In this document: positions 14,201-27,700 of the stretch, piece after piece
Numbering within the stretch: position 1 is the first letter of the stretch
How the letters are laid out: the number at the start of each line of letters is the position of its first letter
NCBI GenBank assembly: GCA_009760855.2
Contig: WPIO01000015.1
Location: 449,001 to 513,000, forward strand
DNA: 64,000 bases
Direction of reading: 5' to 3'
From: Cristatella mucedo
Lineage: Eukaryota; Bryozoa; Phylactolaemata; Cristatellidae
Translations under genes and position numbers: made by a program
Notes under the pieces: generated by a model
Told to the model about the DNA's origin: nothing
Databases searched by the model: none
What the model saw: only the letters and a program-made list of their open reading frames with translations

Positions 14201-16189
14201 ACAGCCTAATTTGAAGACCTAAAAAGTATCCCCGAGCCGGTAGGGCAGAAAAGAGAATATTGCAGCAGCAGCAGCTTAAGTACATTGGCTTGCCATGCTA
14301 GCATCACTTGGAGGTCATGCTGCCATTTAGACACAATGCCAAACTATCACAATAGAAAATCACACTGCTATGAATGCACACGCGGATCTACAAGTAACTC
14401 AGTCTACAATTAAGCAATGCAGAAGCGCCAAACACATGCTGCTCAGGGGCTCGAGCACTGTGTTCAAAAGGTCGCCATGACGTCGTACAGCAAATGTACT
14501 CTTCGGCAACAGTTGGGGCCGAGCCTCTGTACAGAAGCCCAGATCTACTTATCTCCTAAAAAGACTTTAAACTTCCAGAAACAAACCCACTGCTTACCAG
14601 CTGCTGTTTTGGGCACGTTGGCAATATGTATGGTGACATACCATCCGGGCTACAATTGAAGAACAAAAAGTTTTGTACTTTCTTTGAATAGCAAGGCACG
14701 GAAATGAGACAAATATGAACACAATCATGCACTTGCAAAAAAAACTGCAGAAATGCAAACTTGCGAACTGCAAGGGCAGCATAGTGATATAGAAACATGC
14801 ATGCTCAGAGCAATGCACGCCAGACAAACGGTGGCTCATTGATATAGTGCATCGACTTCACGAACACAAGTTCACTCGAGTTACTTCCAAATCCAAAAGA
14901 GGCCTTGGAAACCAATACGCAGGCCGTTTGCTTTTTCGGCCCATTTCTTGCAAAACAGGCAGTGGCATGCAACATCGGTCATTGGCTATGCTTCACACGT
15001 GACTTCAAGCCACACGGCGACATTTCGCTGACACACTGGGGCTTGTGACACCACTACGTTTCCGTTTTCACAGCAAGTCCCGGAAGAAGAAAGAATTTTT
15101 GCTTTGAGCTAAGCATCACGAATCTGACAGCGAGTGGTGTAAGGATGATTTTGGAGCAGCCTCGTAGACCCATTCAGTCCATGCATGCCGATATAAATAA
15201 AGCTATCCATTGGCTCACATGCAAAAATTTGCCCCTGACACAAAACAGATCATTCTTTTTTCTGCAGCAAAGGCATTACTAGGGTACATCACTGGGATAA
15301 AATCATGGAGCCAAACTCCCACAATTGCCCGCTAAGGCGATACATATGACTTCAGTACAAATCTTACGCAGCAGTGCTAACAGGATATCACCCCAGTGAT
15401 AGTGAAGTAAGCCATCACCCGAGAGCCGATATCCATAATTCAGTCAGGCAAGCAATAAGTGAGGAGAGATCCACGTGCTAACAGTTAGGCCCACTTACAC
15501 AGGCACCATCAGTAGCACTTTCTTCCTTTAGCGTCTTAGCTGCAAACCGCCTGAAGTTTTGGAACTGGAAGATCCGAGCGTAGTCAGAAGGCAGATTCTC
15601 TTTTGGATCCCACGGAGTAGTGCGAAAGCTTTTCAACCCACGGTACCTGAACAAAGTGCATGCAGCAATGTGACAAAACTGTGAGAACAAGCTAATACAA
15701 TCAAAATGATTGAGCCAAGCAGACACTGCAAAATACACTCAACTGTAAATCATAATGGTGGCTTACTTGCCGTTATGGAATTCCTGCAGCATTCGTTATG
15801 CAGATCAATCTGACGCACTGACCAAAATGGCTAAAATAGCTATGGTGTGTTACGATTGGTGCTAGACAGAAGAGTTTACATGCCTAGACTGACAATAACA
15901 CCCTTTTCTCACTTTGGAGGCAAAACAAGGAAAACGGTCCTTGCCACGAATGGGCCATTTAGTAAGACAAAAGCCCACGGGGCTGTGGTACGACATGCAT
16001 AGGTGTATCCGACTTCAGCAATAATGACTTTTTCTTGCAAATGCACCTAGTGCAGCTTAGCACTTCGGTGCAGGCACCCAATGGTGTACCGTAGATGCTT
16101 TGCGCACACACAGCAACTTCTAAGCGATTTGCAGCAAATTTAAAGCGCCTAGAGAGAGACTGAGTTCTCTGAGGGCACTTTATCAAGTG

Positions 16190-16240
<51 letters not shown>

Positions 16241-19200
16241 AGACTAATGTAACAGCCACATAAACACAAATGTGCTCACAGGCAGCAACTTCTAATCGAT
16301 TGGACTCGTACCAAGCGTTCAAGAGAAAGCCACCGGTCTCATCATATGCAGTGAGTAACTGATACGAGTAGCATCCAAGAAAAGCCAGTGGCCGTCGAAA
16401 ACATTAGTGCTGTGCTGATAAAAAGTCTTAAAAACAAATTTGAAATGATCAATTTTCTGGCAGCCCTCTGCTTCAAATCTCTTTTTTTTTACTGTTCTGT
16501 ATTCTCTAAATGCGTTAGTGCACAGGCACTTCCTGCCTCCCCGACATAACAAACAGGATGCCAACTATAAATAAAAAATCTTTGCATAGTACTATCATGG
16601 AAAAAATATGCTTCTTTCGAAACTTTCGAAAGGAATTCCATAAGCTGCACAGGAATCCCAAATGGGAGATTATTAGTACACAGGATTTCTAGACCCCAGT
16701 GAGCTAGCAGCTACCTCTTGCAAAATCAGAGTGCTGAAAATACTTAGCTTTTTTGCTTACTCTTTTTTTACGGTTTTGATATGCAGCTAATATGCCCCGA
16801 AAGTTAGGAACTGGCTTCTAGTTACAGTCACTATCTGCAAAGACCTAGCCTCTTTTTAGTTTAAGCTACAGACAAAATCTTTTCTGGTCAGCTTTCCCTT
16901 TGCCTCACTAAATGTCTTTTTTTATTTTAGTGTTTTGCGTGAGTAACTGTGCATGATTCAGTGCTTTTTAATAGCGTGCGGTCTTACCAACCAACAGCCA
17001 TGAGTGTCTTCATGCCAGCGTTGGCATATCTGGCATATGGCATATGGCAACATTGCTAAAATTCGGGCTTGTTTAGATAAGGATACCATGTCCAAGTTGG
17101 TACATGCATTCGTGACATCCCGTCTCGACTTCTGCAACTCACTGCTTACTGGCCTACCAGCATGTGCGATCAGGCGATTGCAGCTGGTGCAAAACTCTGC
17201 AGCTAGGCTTGTCTGTCGTGGGCGTCGCAGTTGCCATGTCACACCACTTCTCGCCGACCTGCACTGGCTACCAGTCAAGCAACGGATTGACTTCAAGGTT
17301 TTGTCGCTCACTTTTAGGTCACTTCATTCTATGGCTCCAGCCTATCTGTCAGATATACTACCCCATCAGGCCAAGCATCGTGCCACCCGCTTTTCGCAAT
17401 CCAACAGTCTAGAAATACCTCATACAAACTTTAAATCCTTTGGAGACCGTGCATTTAGTTCGTATGCTTCCAAAGCCTGGAACTCCCTCCCGACCTGCGT
17501 CAGAACATCCCCTGACCTGACCAAATTTAAAAGGAACTTAAAAACACACCTATTTAGGACAGCATTTAGTGGGTCCTTGTGATTCGTCCTCGATGTGCTT
17601 ATGCGTGCTGACATTGTGCATGCTGCCACTAACCACATTTGCATGCTGACCCTGTGCCTGTCACCCCTAACCATATTATTCATTTTGTTTGTTTTTCAAG
17701 CATGTTTTTACTTACCATTCAATTGCATTTCACTTTACAGCAAATGCAAAGCGCCTAGAGAGAGATTAAGTTCTCTGAGGGCGCTTTATCAAGTGAATTA
17801 TTATTATTATATTATTATTATTATATGCCAGCGTTGGCCCAAGTACGATACTTGTTTGCTCTCGGATGCTTGATACAATGCATGCCACTAACTCATGATG
17901 ATTGATTGTCATGCAGCAACATGCAATGAACCTGGATTGAGACAAAGTTCTCTTAAGGTGCTAAAAAAACCCACCTGTTATTGATACTAGCGCTACCGAG
18001 GTTATGCTGCATCCAATGCTACATATTCCAATGTCATAACAGTGTCTACTGGTCACATGCCGGCGATGCATGCCCATCCCCAATATGTATTATGCTCGTA
18101 ATGTGTGCTGCCACTTTTTGCTGCTGATGTCATTAGATCCCCTTATAGTGTTATGTGCACGGCAGCTTCATTTGCTGGTAAACATGAACTTAATATAGAA
18201 TACTGTTTGCTGGCTACATAACCATAAACCTGACCATAAGGATGAACTAATTATCCACGAATTCGGCCTGTAGGTACCAGCAGATGTGTCATGCATGACT
18301 AACATTTAATTATAGCCTTACTAAACCTACACCGTGTATCCTACTACCCCTGTCTATGGGTTTGACCATAAATTTTCCTGACAAGCTCTCGGATGCAAGC
18401 AAAGGCCTACCCACTTAATTCAAGCCATAGCGATAACGAATATTCAAAGCTAAGCAACTTGGTTGCTGAGCTGAGCCTGATAGAATAATAATCGTAGCAT
18501 TCCGCCTCAGGCTCATGAGAAGTAAAGGAGGCAGTGAAACTCACTTGTACAGTTCTTACATAAGTGCTGGTACTATTATCAGATAAAAGAGGCTGCCGGT
18601 AATACGTGGCTGCAGCACTCACTGCCTGGCCAAAGATTTTAAAGACATCTTTTGTTGACCAAGATCATTTGATAATTAGCGGTCAGATCACTCTGAGGTC
18701 GGGGCTCTGCCCGATTATGCCGACCAATTACTCGGGACAATTCCAATACACTATTGGTTGTCACGAAACAGCACGAGCACAAGACTGGGAACTTAAAGAT
18801 GGGGCAAAGAAGCAGCCATTTTCCAAACCTAACCATGAATATGCAGCTTCGTAGCTCTTACTGTAATCTTCAAACTATGTCAGCTCATCAGCCCCAATAA
18901 GCAGCTAAGAAAGTTGGGGGTCAACAGTACGATTATGCCCATGCAGAGCCCCCAAGGCCGGTACAAACGCTAGCACCTTAGTCCAAATTTAGCAACAATT
19001 TAGTCCCTTCACACGATTAGCCACCCGAAAAAACCAACGGCTATAGTAGGCTGGCAATGATAGGGCCGGGCAATTACATAGCCCGACTGCTGCTGAGCTG
19101 TCAAATGTGCAATACCCATCCCTTAGAGGGATCCCCTACTGGAATAAAACAAACCATATGGTAGCATAGACCTCTTATTGGGGCCTTCAAGGATTCCGAA

Positions 19201-21747
19201 TTAAATCACTTATTATTGCAGGCTCATCTCGTTCCGAAGATTTGACATACTATGTTATAAGTAAGTTGATGCAGGATCATGCTGGTACTGCTAGATTTCT
19301 AGGCTGATTTTAACACTATTGACCATCACATTTCCATTTAACACTATTGACCATCGACAACTGCTCTCCTACTGCCGACTATGGCTCATCCTTTTCAGTG
19401 GTCCTGAGCTGCTACTTCTATGCTACTCACTGCCTCAACTGCTCTCCTGACTCTGCTATGCTTCCCACTTTCTCTTTGTTGCGTGAGACGAAGTCTGTTG
19501 GCTACCGAATGCGTACCGAAAGCCGCTTAGGCCGTGAGTGCGCTATACAAAACTCTCCTGCGTAACACCCACATGGTCTTTATGACTTTGTGGAGTTACA
19601 GACAAAAGATACATTACATTACATCAGATCTTTCAAGGGAGCCTCTTGACACGCCCACGTATCATGGACCGTCCTAAACTACGTTAAGTTCTTGTTGGTG
19701 AGAGATGCCAAAGTGTAGATGTAGGCTGTCGGTCCTCCCAGGAGCCCTTAAAGTGTGACTACCATAGGAATCGATCTTAAGCCATGGCCTCTGCTTTTTA
19801 CTATCTATACTATCCCTCCGGCCAATGTCATCGCTAAGTACAAGTTGATCTCGGAAGGTGCGTCACTCGGCAGGCCTCGTAAGGCAAGTCTTAGAAAAGA
19901 TGAGACTTTGGCACCACTAAAATAGTATTGCTCGTCTGAAAAGAGTGATAGCGACATCTAGAAATAAACTCCTAACGTGTAGTGAAATCCCGAAAGCTTT
20001 CTAGCCCCACTTGAAAAAGCTTCTTAGCAACCCTCTCTGGAGAAACAGCATGGAGCTCTTAGCCATGTAGAAATTGCGATCGCACCATTCAAAAAGGAAA
20101 TGTTAGCTCCTCCAGAAACAGAAGCAGCACTATTCCCGATGCCTGACGACGATAAGACTAACCTAAGAGTTATGGGTAAGCTTAGTATCACTCTCAATTT
20201 GGAAGATTTGGATAGAAACTTGGTTCTCTTACTGCTATACAGCAGACTTACTATTAAAAACTATTATTATTATTCTTATTATTTAGGCGGATAAAGCAGC
20301 TGTTTTTTCGAACAAGCCAAAGACACGGCAGAGTACACCAGGCTCGAAATTTCCCGACTGCAACCCAATAGCAAGCCGATCCTTCGTATCGACAACCTGG
20401 CACCTGCCCTTACCACTTGAACCAATGCTGCAGATTGAGGAGGTTTGGCCGGCACAACGTTTGCCAGCATATGCAATGTTATGTAAGGCATCTCCGAATG
20501 AAAATCCACAAAGACTACACGGTGTTACAAAGAAAGAGTTTTCAATAGCCCGCTAAAAGCCTAAGCAAGGGCCATGATAGCCCCCGAGTAAAGGTGCTTA
20601 ATCTTCACGACCGAGGTCGTGAGTTCAAAACCTTCAGTGGGCAATCCTTTATTGACAACTTCAAGCAGTGGTGATAGCCACTAAGGCTCTTCTGCTGCTA
20701 ATCAAATAAGGATGTTAAATCAGCTAATATAATATTTCAAGTGGCTTTTAGTACGCATTCTGTGGTCAAGAGACTTCATTGCACGCAACGAAGAGAAAGT
20801 GAGAAGCATAGCTGAGTCAGGAGAGCAGCTGGTGTAGTGAGGAGCAAGAAAGTAGCAGCTCATAACGGCGGAAAAGGACATGCGACACTCGGTAACAGGA
20901 GATACAGGATGTCGTTGCCGGAGAATTTTGGAATTCTGCTTCTCAGCCAAGGACCTCCTGAGCAAAAGCTGCTTCTGCTGCCACACACGGTCTTTAAGCA
21001 GAGGGGTGGAACAGCTAACTTACTGTCCATAAGGGACCTGATGGCACGAGGAGGTTCAAAGCGGTGCAGCAGCAGTTCAGCTAGGTGTGAAGGAGCCAAG
21101 CCGCACAGGCAAGGGCACTCTTATGTTTCAGATTCACTGCATTGGTTATGGTATCGAGGCTCTCAGTTAAAATATCACGAAGGCAACAACCATAACATAA
21201 AATATGATTACCAAAAACATGCAATGCTGAAGCATGGCTATATATATGCTACGCCTTCAGTACAACAAACCTGGCAAAACGAGTGCGAGCTGATGTGTCC
21301 ATGGGTGTATCAACTTCGTCAGGGAACATCTCATGAGATCGTGCCTCACGGTACTTTTCAACTCTAGATTGAATAGAAAAAAGGTACAGTGAAGATAGCA
21401 CGGGTTAAAATGCATGATACTGAAGCCGAGATCGTCCCCCCAAAGCAGAGTCTCGGCATGCAATGCACTCACGCAGCTTCGTCGACACTGCCTGCTCTCT
21501 GATCATAGTGAGCATTATCTTGCCAAGTTACCGAGGCAGCATCATTTCCCTGATCAAGTGGAGTGCCACTATCCTCTGCTTCGTCTACCTCACCGTCATC
21601 AGGCTCTGATGCTGACTCCATTTCGGCATCATCCTATGAAATAGAAACTCGTCAGGATACACGCAACAATATACATACAGGAACACGTGCACAAGCACAC
21701 ACAGACAGACGGACGGACAGACAGAGACGGACGGACGTACGCGCACA

Positions 21748-21786
<39 letters not shown>

Positions 21787-24700
21787 ACACACACATCGAG
21801 AGTCATATACACGTATTTGCAGTGCAAACTAGTGGCAAGCAAGCATGTTTTCAGTTGTGTCTGTCGGCAGACACTTGTGCCCTAATGGGTTACTGCTCAC
21901 AAAGGAGTAGCATGAGTGTGCCGTGCAAAAGAAGACAATAATAGATTCTTCTACACGACAGTAGCAGCGACTTCATATGCATCACACCACGTGCCCATGG
22001 GCAAGAGCAGGGCAAAACTGGGCTTGTAGATGTAGCTACGACCACGTGGACACAAGGGGGGACAGACCGATGAATGACACTTCCAAGCAAGACCTTTCAA
22101 CGAAGCCAGTCAACTACACTGTTCTCAATAGAATGGCAAAGAAGCCTGGGCACTCCATTTTCATAGCACAAGCATGGCATTTTCAACAGCCTTACTTAAA
22201 TTGTGTCATTATTTTGTAATGCACACATGGAACACGCGGCTCGACCGTTTACAAGAAGTAGACTAAGCTAGACACCCAAGCCGTAAAAAGCCGCACAGCA
22301 AGCACATTCTCTTATCACTAATCGCACCAGGCTTAATTCCTGAACTGGCGCCAAAAATTTCAAAAAAAATGTATACACATTTATATATGCAGTACACCGA
22401 GATTCGGCTTGTGCTCCAAAAACGATTTAATACCATGGCTTTATAGCCGGGTGTTGAATGCTGATGGAACAGCAATCTCGATGGCTCCATCAATAGTGAC
22501 TGGCACGGTAACCCAGGGGTTTACGGATCGTTCCCTGCTCGAGACAAAGCTCTTTTACGATGTTTAGGCTTATGGTAGACGGTCTCCGGTCAGTTTGCAT
22601 TTTTAAATGACATATACAACAGAGCGCTCAAACGAAATGGTAAAAGAGCAGACGTGGGACCGACAGTCAATTGATAAAAAGAAAGCAATGCTCATACAAA
22701 CCAAAAATTCTCATAAACAGTCGATTGTCTTCAGTACCAGTGATACTAAGCACCCTCGTATCTCAAAATACAGTTAAGCTTGTAAGTAATATAGGACATA
22801 ATTGGTAAGCCGTAATGGCTCACTAGGTAAGGCAGTTGCTTTTCACGACCTCGGCCCCGAGGTCGTGGGTTCGAATCCTGTGGTGGGCGGTCCTTTATCG
22901 CCACCGCAAGCGGTGGTGATAGCCGCCAAGGCTCTTCTGTCGCTATACAAAAATATGCTGTTAAATCAGCTAGTATTCATTTATTTATAATTAGCGAATA
23001 GGACGGCTGAATAATAGACCTGGTATCGATCCATATTAAGGGTGGGCACGGTTAAGTTTGAACAGGCATAAGCAAAGTTTTACAAGAAGTGTCAGATATT
23101 AAGCATGTGCAATTCGGCTAATGAAACTAATGATGTGTGTACATTCTAATTACTCAAGACAATAGGTTGGCCAACGTTACTGGTAATCCAGAAATGAAAC
23201 CGTCACATAATGATCAAAATGTAGGCATCGTCTTTCACGGCCATCTTAACTTAATTCGAAATACTGCCTGTTATGCACATGTTCACATCGATGACATCAT
23301 TAAAACTAGTACCACCATCCCCATCTTTGGACGTACTGAGTAGACATAATTTGCCAATCCATAGCAAGATTTGACAGCCAGCCCAACTTCCAGGTTTCCC
23401 AGAGAAACAATTCTGCTATTGTTAAGAAACATCAATCCGGCAGTCCGGATGGTTTGCCATGCAGGCTTTCACTAATACATCATTAATTCAAATATCCATG
23501 ATCATGGTTTATAAAACCCTAATTGAACCTTACCCAGACTCTGGACTCAGCTCAGTGGACCCTACCTACCATCTCGAGATCTAACTCACAAACAAATCGA
23601 TTCGCTATTTGTTAAACGAGCCATAAGGCTGTTTGTGACAGGTCTTTCAGTTTTGACGGCCCAAAACGTATGACTTCCATAACCTATGATCCAGAAAGTT
23701 CCTCTCTCACTGCTTCTCTCACTATAAAGGAGTTATATATGCAGAATCGTAGTTGTAAGATACCGTGATATCGCTACCTTCATGTATACTTGCATGGGAC
23801 ATGGCAGATCAATTAGAGCAATTGACTATGAAGGGCTTGCCCAATAGATATCCCATTCAGTTGGCTTCATAAAGTACAAATTGACTGCAATGGTCACCTT
23901 CACGTCATTCTCTTCATCACTCTCGTCGCCACCTGCACTTGCTGGTTCCTCGGAGTCACTGTCGACGATCCAGGCTGCTTGGTACTCACTTGTACCTTTT
24001 GGAACCTTTTTGTAAACCGTAGCTTTTTCTTTCTGGGCGTGAAGTGCCGCTATTTAACGATAAAAGTATAACGGTGCAAACAAGTTAGATGTGCCAAAAA
24101 AGTACCAGCTAATGCCATTCGTTAAGTAACAGTATCAGAATCTGGGTTGTGACTCTGATGCAAAACCAAGGATTACCTTCAGCTTCAGCCATCTCGGCAT
24201 CGGTGGGCCAGGTCTGCTCGGCATCTAGAGGGTCTGGCACGTTCTCACATGCCAGTGACTCTTGATGTGCTGGGTCGACGGTCTGGAGTACAGCTGCTCC
24301 CGAACACTCCATGGAAGCAGCCTAGGCGATGCCAAAACTAACTGTTGCAAGCTACAGTAAAAACGGCACGCCCGAATGGTACTGTGCTGAACTACTTGTC
24401 GACAGGCACAAACAAACAGTAAAGTCTCGCACATTACCTGATCTTTGTTTCGAGCTCCCCGAGGCAATAAAGGATACGGATCCTCGGGGGCATCGATGCG
24501 CAACATCTGAAAGTCGCCATAGCCTGTCATGTGGACCAGGCTGTTGACAGACAAAGGCCTGCCTCTCAGGTAACCAGTCACTAGCAAGGTTCCCTTCTCC
24601 TGAATCAGATAAATTTACAATCAGCCAGGAAAGTGGTACGTATTGCGATTGTGGTCGGTTGAAAGTAAGTTGCAACACCAAGAAAAACAGGAAAGAAAAA

Positions 24701-27700
24701 AGAGATCACGGCAGCTATAAAAGGCAAAGAGATACGGCGATGCAATAGGCAGGCTGAGAACCTACACCATCATCGGGATTTGGTTCGAATGACACGTGCT
24801 CTGCGAGAAGGTGAGGGCGATTTGCACGCAGTCGAGGCACGTGGCTCTTTTGCTCTGCAACATGGCGCAACACAAGTAGTGCCTCTGCAGCAGTGTCGCA
24901 GACACTCAGCTTGCTATCACCGAAGCTACAATGGGGAAAAGACACGGCAATGCTATAGCTGACGAACTCTCAAGATCAAGAGGCCAACCAACATCAAAGA
25001 ACACGTGAGGCAGTCCAAGTATCGAAAAGGTTGCAAACGAATATCTGAGAAGCAACATAACGAAGAAGCAAACACACTGCACCAGCACGGTAGCACATAA
25101 TGAAGCACACGAAAAACTGCTCACATCTTTTCAATGTGTTTGAGAATGCCCTTCTTCGTGTCGTTTTGCTTCTTCACTGGTACGTTGTTAATGCCCTGGC
25201 AACGTTATCAGTTTACACATTAACAATATATATCCCAAAGGCCTTGCCAGGGGCAGCACGAAAGCATATTTACCACGGAAGTAACGAGAGACGTACTGAA
25301 CACAGCATGCATGTATAGCTATGATCGGTGTAGCAACAAAACGCCATTACAGACATCGAGTGTAGCGGTAAAAAAAAAATACTGCAGCCGATTAAGCTTG
25401 CCGACACCTTTAGCCAACGATCTACATAAACACTCTGCCTATGAAATGTGAATACCTTAGTACTTACATGCACACATTAATACACGCTTGCATAAATACT
25501 TGGTATTCTTGCAGTGCCTATACCGGGGTAGAATAGGCTACCGTGCAATGGACATGCCCTTTCTCAACCTCCTAGCTGATTAAACAGCTTCTTTTTGTAT
25601 AGCGACAGAAGAGCCGTTACGGCTATCACCACCGCTTACAGTGGCGATAAAGAATCGCCCACCGCAGGAATCGAACCCACGACCTCGGGACCATGCCATC
25701 AGAAGGGACCAGCAAGGCACTGGCCTTGCACACGTGAGAGTTTGCTTGCTCGCTCAGAATTCGATATGGCCGGTTGACGACTTAGTTTCTACTTTTGGGG
25801 GGTGAGTCACAGCAACAGGCACCAGATGAGCAGCCACACCTAGCTATGCTATGCAAATTAAGGCACCTACTAATAGGTCGCTGATCTAACTAGGGCATGA
25901 AAGTTCCTTGGGCACTGGCAGCAACACAACTCTTCATTAAAGAAGGTTGTTTGCATCCAAGGACTTCATAGACCGTGCAGTTTTGAGTTTCATCTGTGAT
26001 TACCTTTTTTGCTAATGCAACTTGTTTCTGATCAGCAGCCGTTATCGTACCTAGCTTGGAAAAACTTAAAGGAACAAATGTAGCGAGTCAGCACGGGCCA
26101 GATTGCTAACAGTGAAAGAATTCAGTGGCAACACTTGGCATGAATGTGCAGCTGTTCACTACTACACGGTGAACAAGCAAGTCAAGACCAGCTATTCCAG
26201 GATTGTTCACTTTGCCTGTAGAAAGAATATCGACACACATTATCCGGACTGGTATGCAAACCACTGCATGTCAGTCCACATAAACTCCTCAAAGCCACAA
26301 GTAATAACTGGCTGTTATGAGGGGATGTTTAAGGCATTGATCATCAAGACACAGTTGTTGGGTCAAATGGCCCCCACAAAATTAAGAGGACATTGCAGAC
26401 CTGCAGATAAAGACAATCAGCACATCATTGAACGATCAGGTGTCACTTGCGTACAGCATGAATCGACTACACCAAAACGAGGTAGCCAGGTGCATGCAAT
26501 TAACCCGAACCTTAAGACAAGTAATTTTCAGACCCCATTTGGATGGTCATTGCGTACTTTCGACCTTTAAGGACTAGCAGGGCTAGGTGGGCATCGTAGA
26601 GGTAGTTCTAGTAGGGCTTGCATTGAGACTGTTGCTTGAAAGGTAATGAGGCTTTTAGGTTAACTCTATGCTGTGGGCTGCTGTTTTTTGGCAACCGTTT
26701 TACAGATTGCTAGAAGTATTTATATGACTGCCCATTCGGCAACCAAAGAAACCTGTCAGTACAGGGAGGATCCCAGGTCACATATTCAGGTCACCTGCAT
26801 TGACATTCCAGAAACAGTTATGCATACTTCAAATAATAATAATAATGCACTTGCTAAAGCACCCTCAGTCAACTCAATCTCTCTCTAGGCGCTGTACATT
26901 TGCTGCACATGGAAATGCAAATGGTGAGTAATATCCAGCTTGATAAACAACACGAATGACATGCACAGGGTCAGCATGCAAATGAGGTTAGTGGCGGCAT
27001 GCACAGTGTCAGCATGCATAAGCACATAAAGGACGAATCGCAGTGACCCGCTGAATGTTGTAATAAATAGGTTTTAGGGTTCTTTTTCAATGTGGTCAAG
27101 TGAGGGGATGTTGTGATGCAATTCGGGAGCGATTTCCATGCTTTGGGAGCATACCAGCTAAATTAACGGTCTCCTAAGGATTTGAGGTATTGGTAAACAG
27201 TTGGATTCCGAAAAGTGAGTGGCACGATGCTTGGCCTGGTGGGGGAGTAGATCTGAGAGATAGGCTGGAGCCTAAGAATGAAGTGACCTAAAAGTGAGCA
27301 AAAAACCTTGAAGTCGATCCCTTGATTCACTGATAGCCAGTGCAGGTCGGTGAGAAGTGGTGTGATGTGGCAACTCCAACGCTCACGATAGACAAGCCTA
27401 GCTGCAGAGTTTTGCACCGGCTGGAAGCGCCTGATTGCACATGCCGGTAGGCCAGCAAGCAGTGAGTTACAGACGTCAAGACGGGATGTCACAAATGCAT
27501 AGACAAACTTGGATGGGGTATCCTTATCTAAACAAGCCCAAATTTTAGCAATTATACGTAGCTGAAAGTATGCAGACTTGACTGTGGAGCTGATGTGGTC
27601 GTCTAACGAGAGGTCACTTTGGAACATGGCACCTAGATTTTGAGCTGATTCAACAGCGGATATGCTGGCAGAGCCAATTTTGAGCGTCAGCCGTTCCAAT

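Noticed and set aside
15760-15830. Possible TSR1 exon on the minus strand with good splice sites (TTGGTCAG ... CAA|GTAAGC)
   Set aside because: Its only open phase (1 to 1) does not fit exon 12 to exon 13, the sequence is not conserved, and the true exon 12 is found at 21271-21363.
16186-16238. CRISPR-like regular array
   Set aside because: It is a plain (ATT)n microsatellite at a LINE tail; no spaced unique sequences.
16319-16564. 81-codon minus-strand frame with a basic stretch
   Set aside because: No family match, no splice fit to TSR1 and no repeat context; length is within chance.
16958-17311. 117-codon minus-strand frame
   Set aside because: It is the antisense of the LINE-A reverse-transcriptase C-terminal frame at 17004-17582; the plus strand holds the conserved protein.
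21563-21941. Overlapping 80-90-codon frames rich in His/Thr or Val/Cys
   Set aside because: They are translations of the (AC)n microsatellite and TSR1 exon 11 in wrong frames.
24329-24681. 72-codon plus-strand frame and 109-codon minus-strand frame over the AARP2CN exon
   Set aside because: They are shadows of TSR1 exon 8, which reads in the other minus frame with the conserved TGYGDFQM motif.
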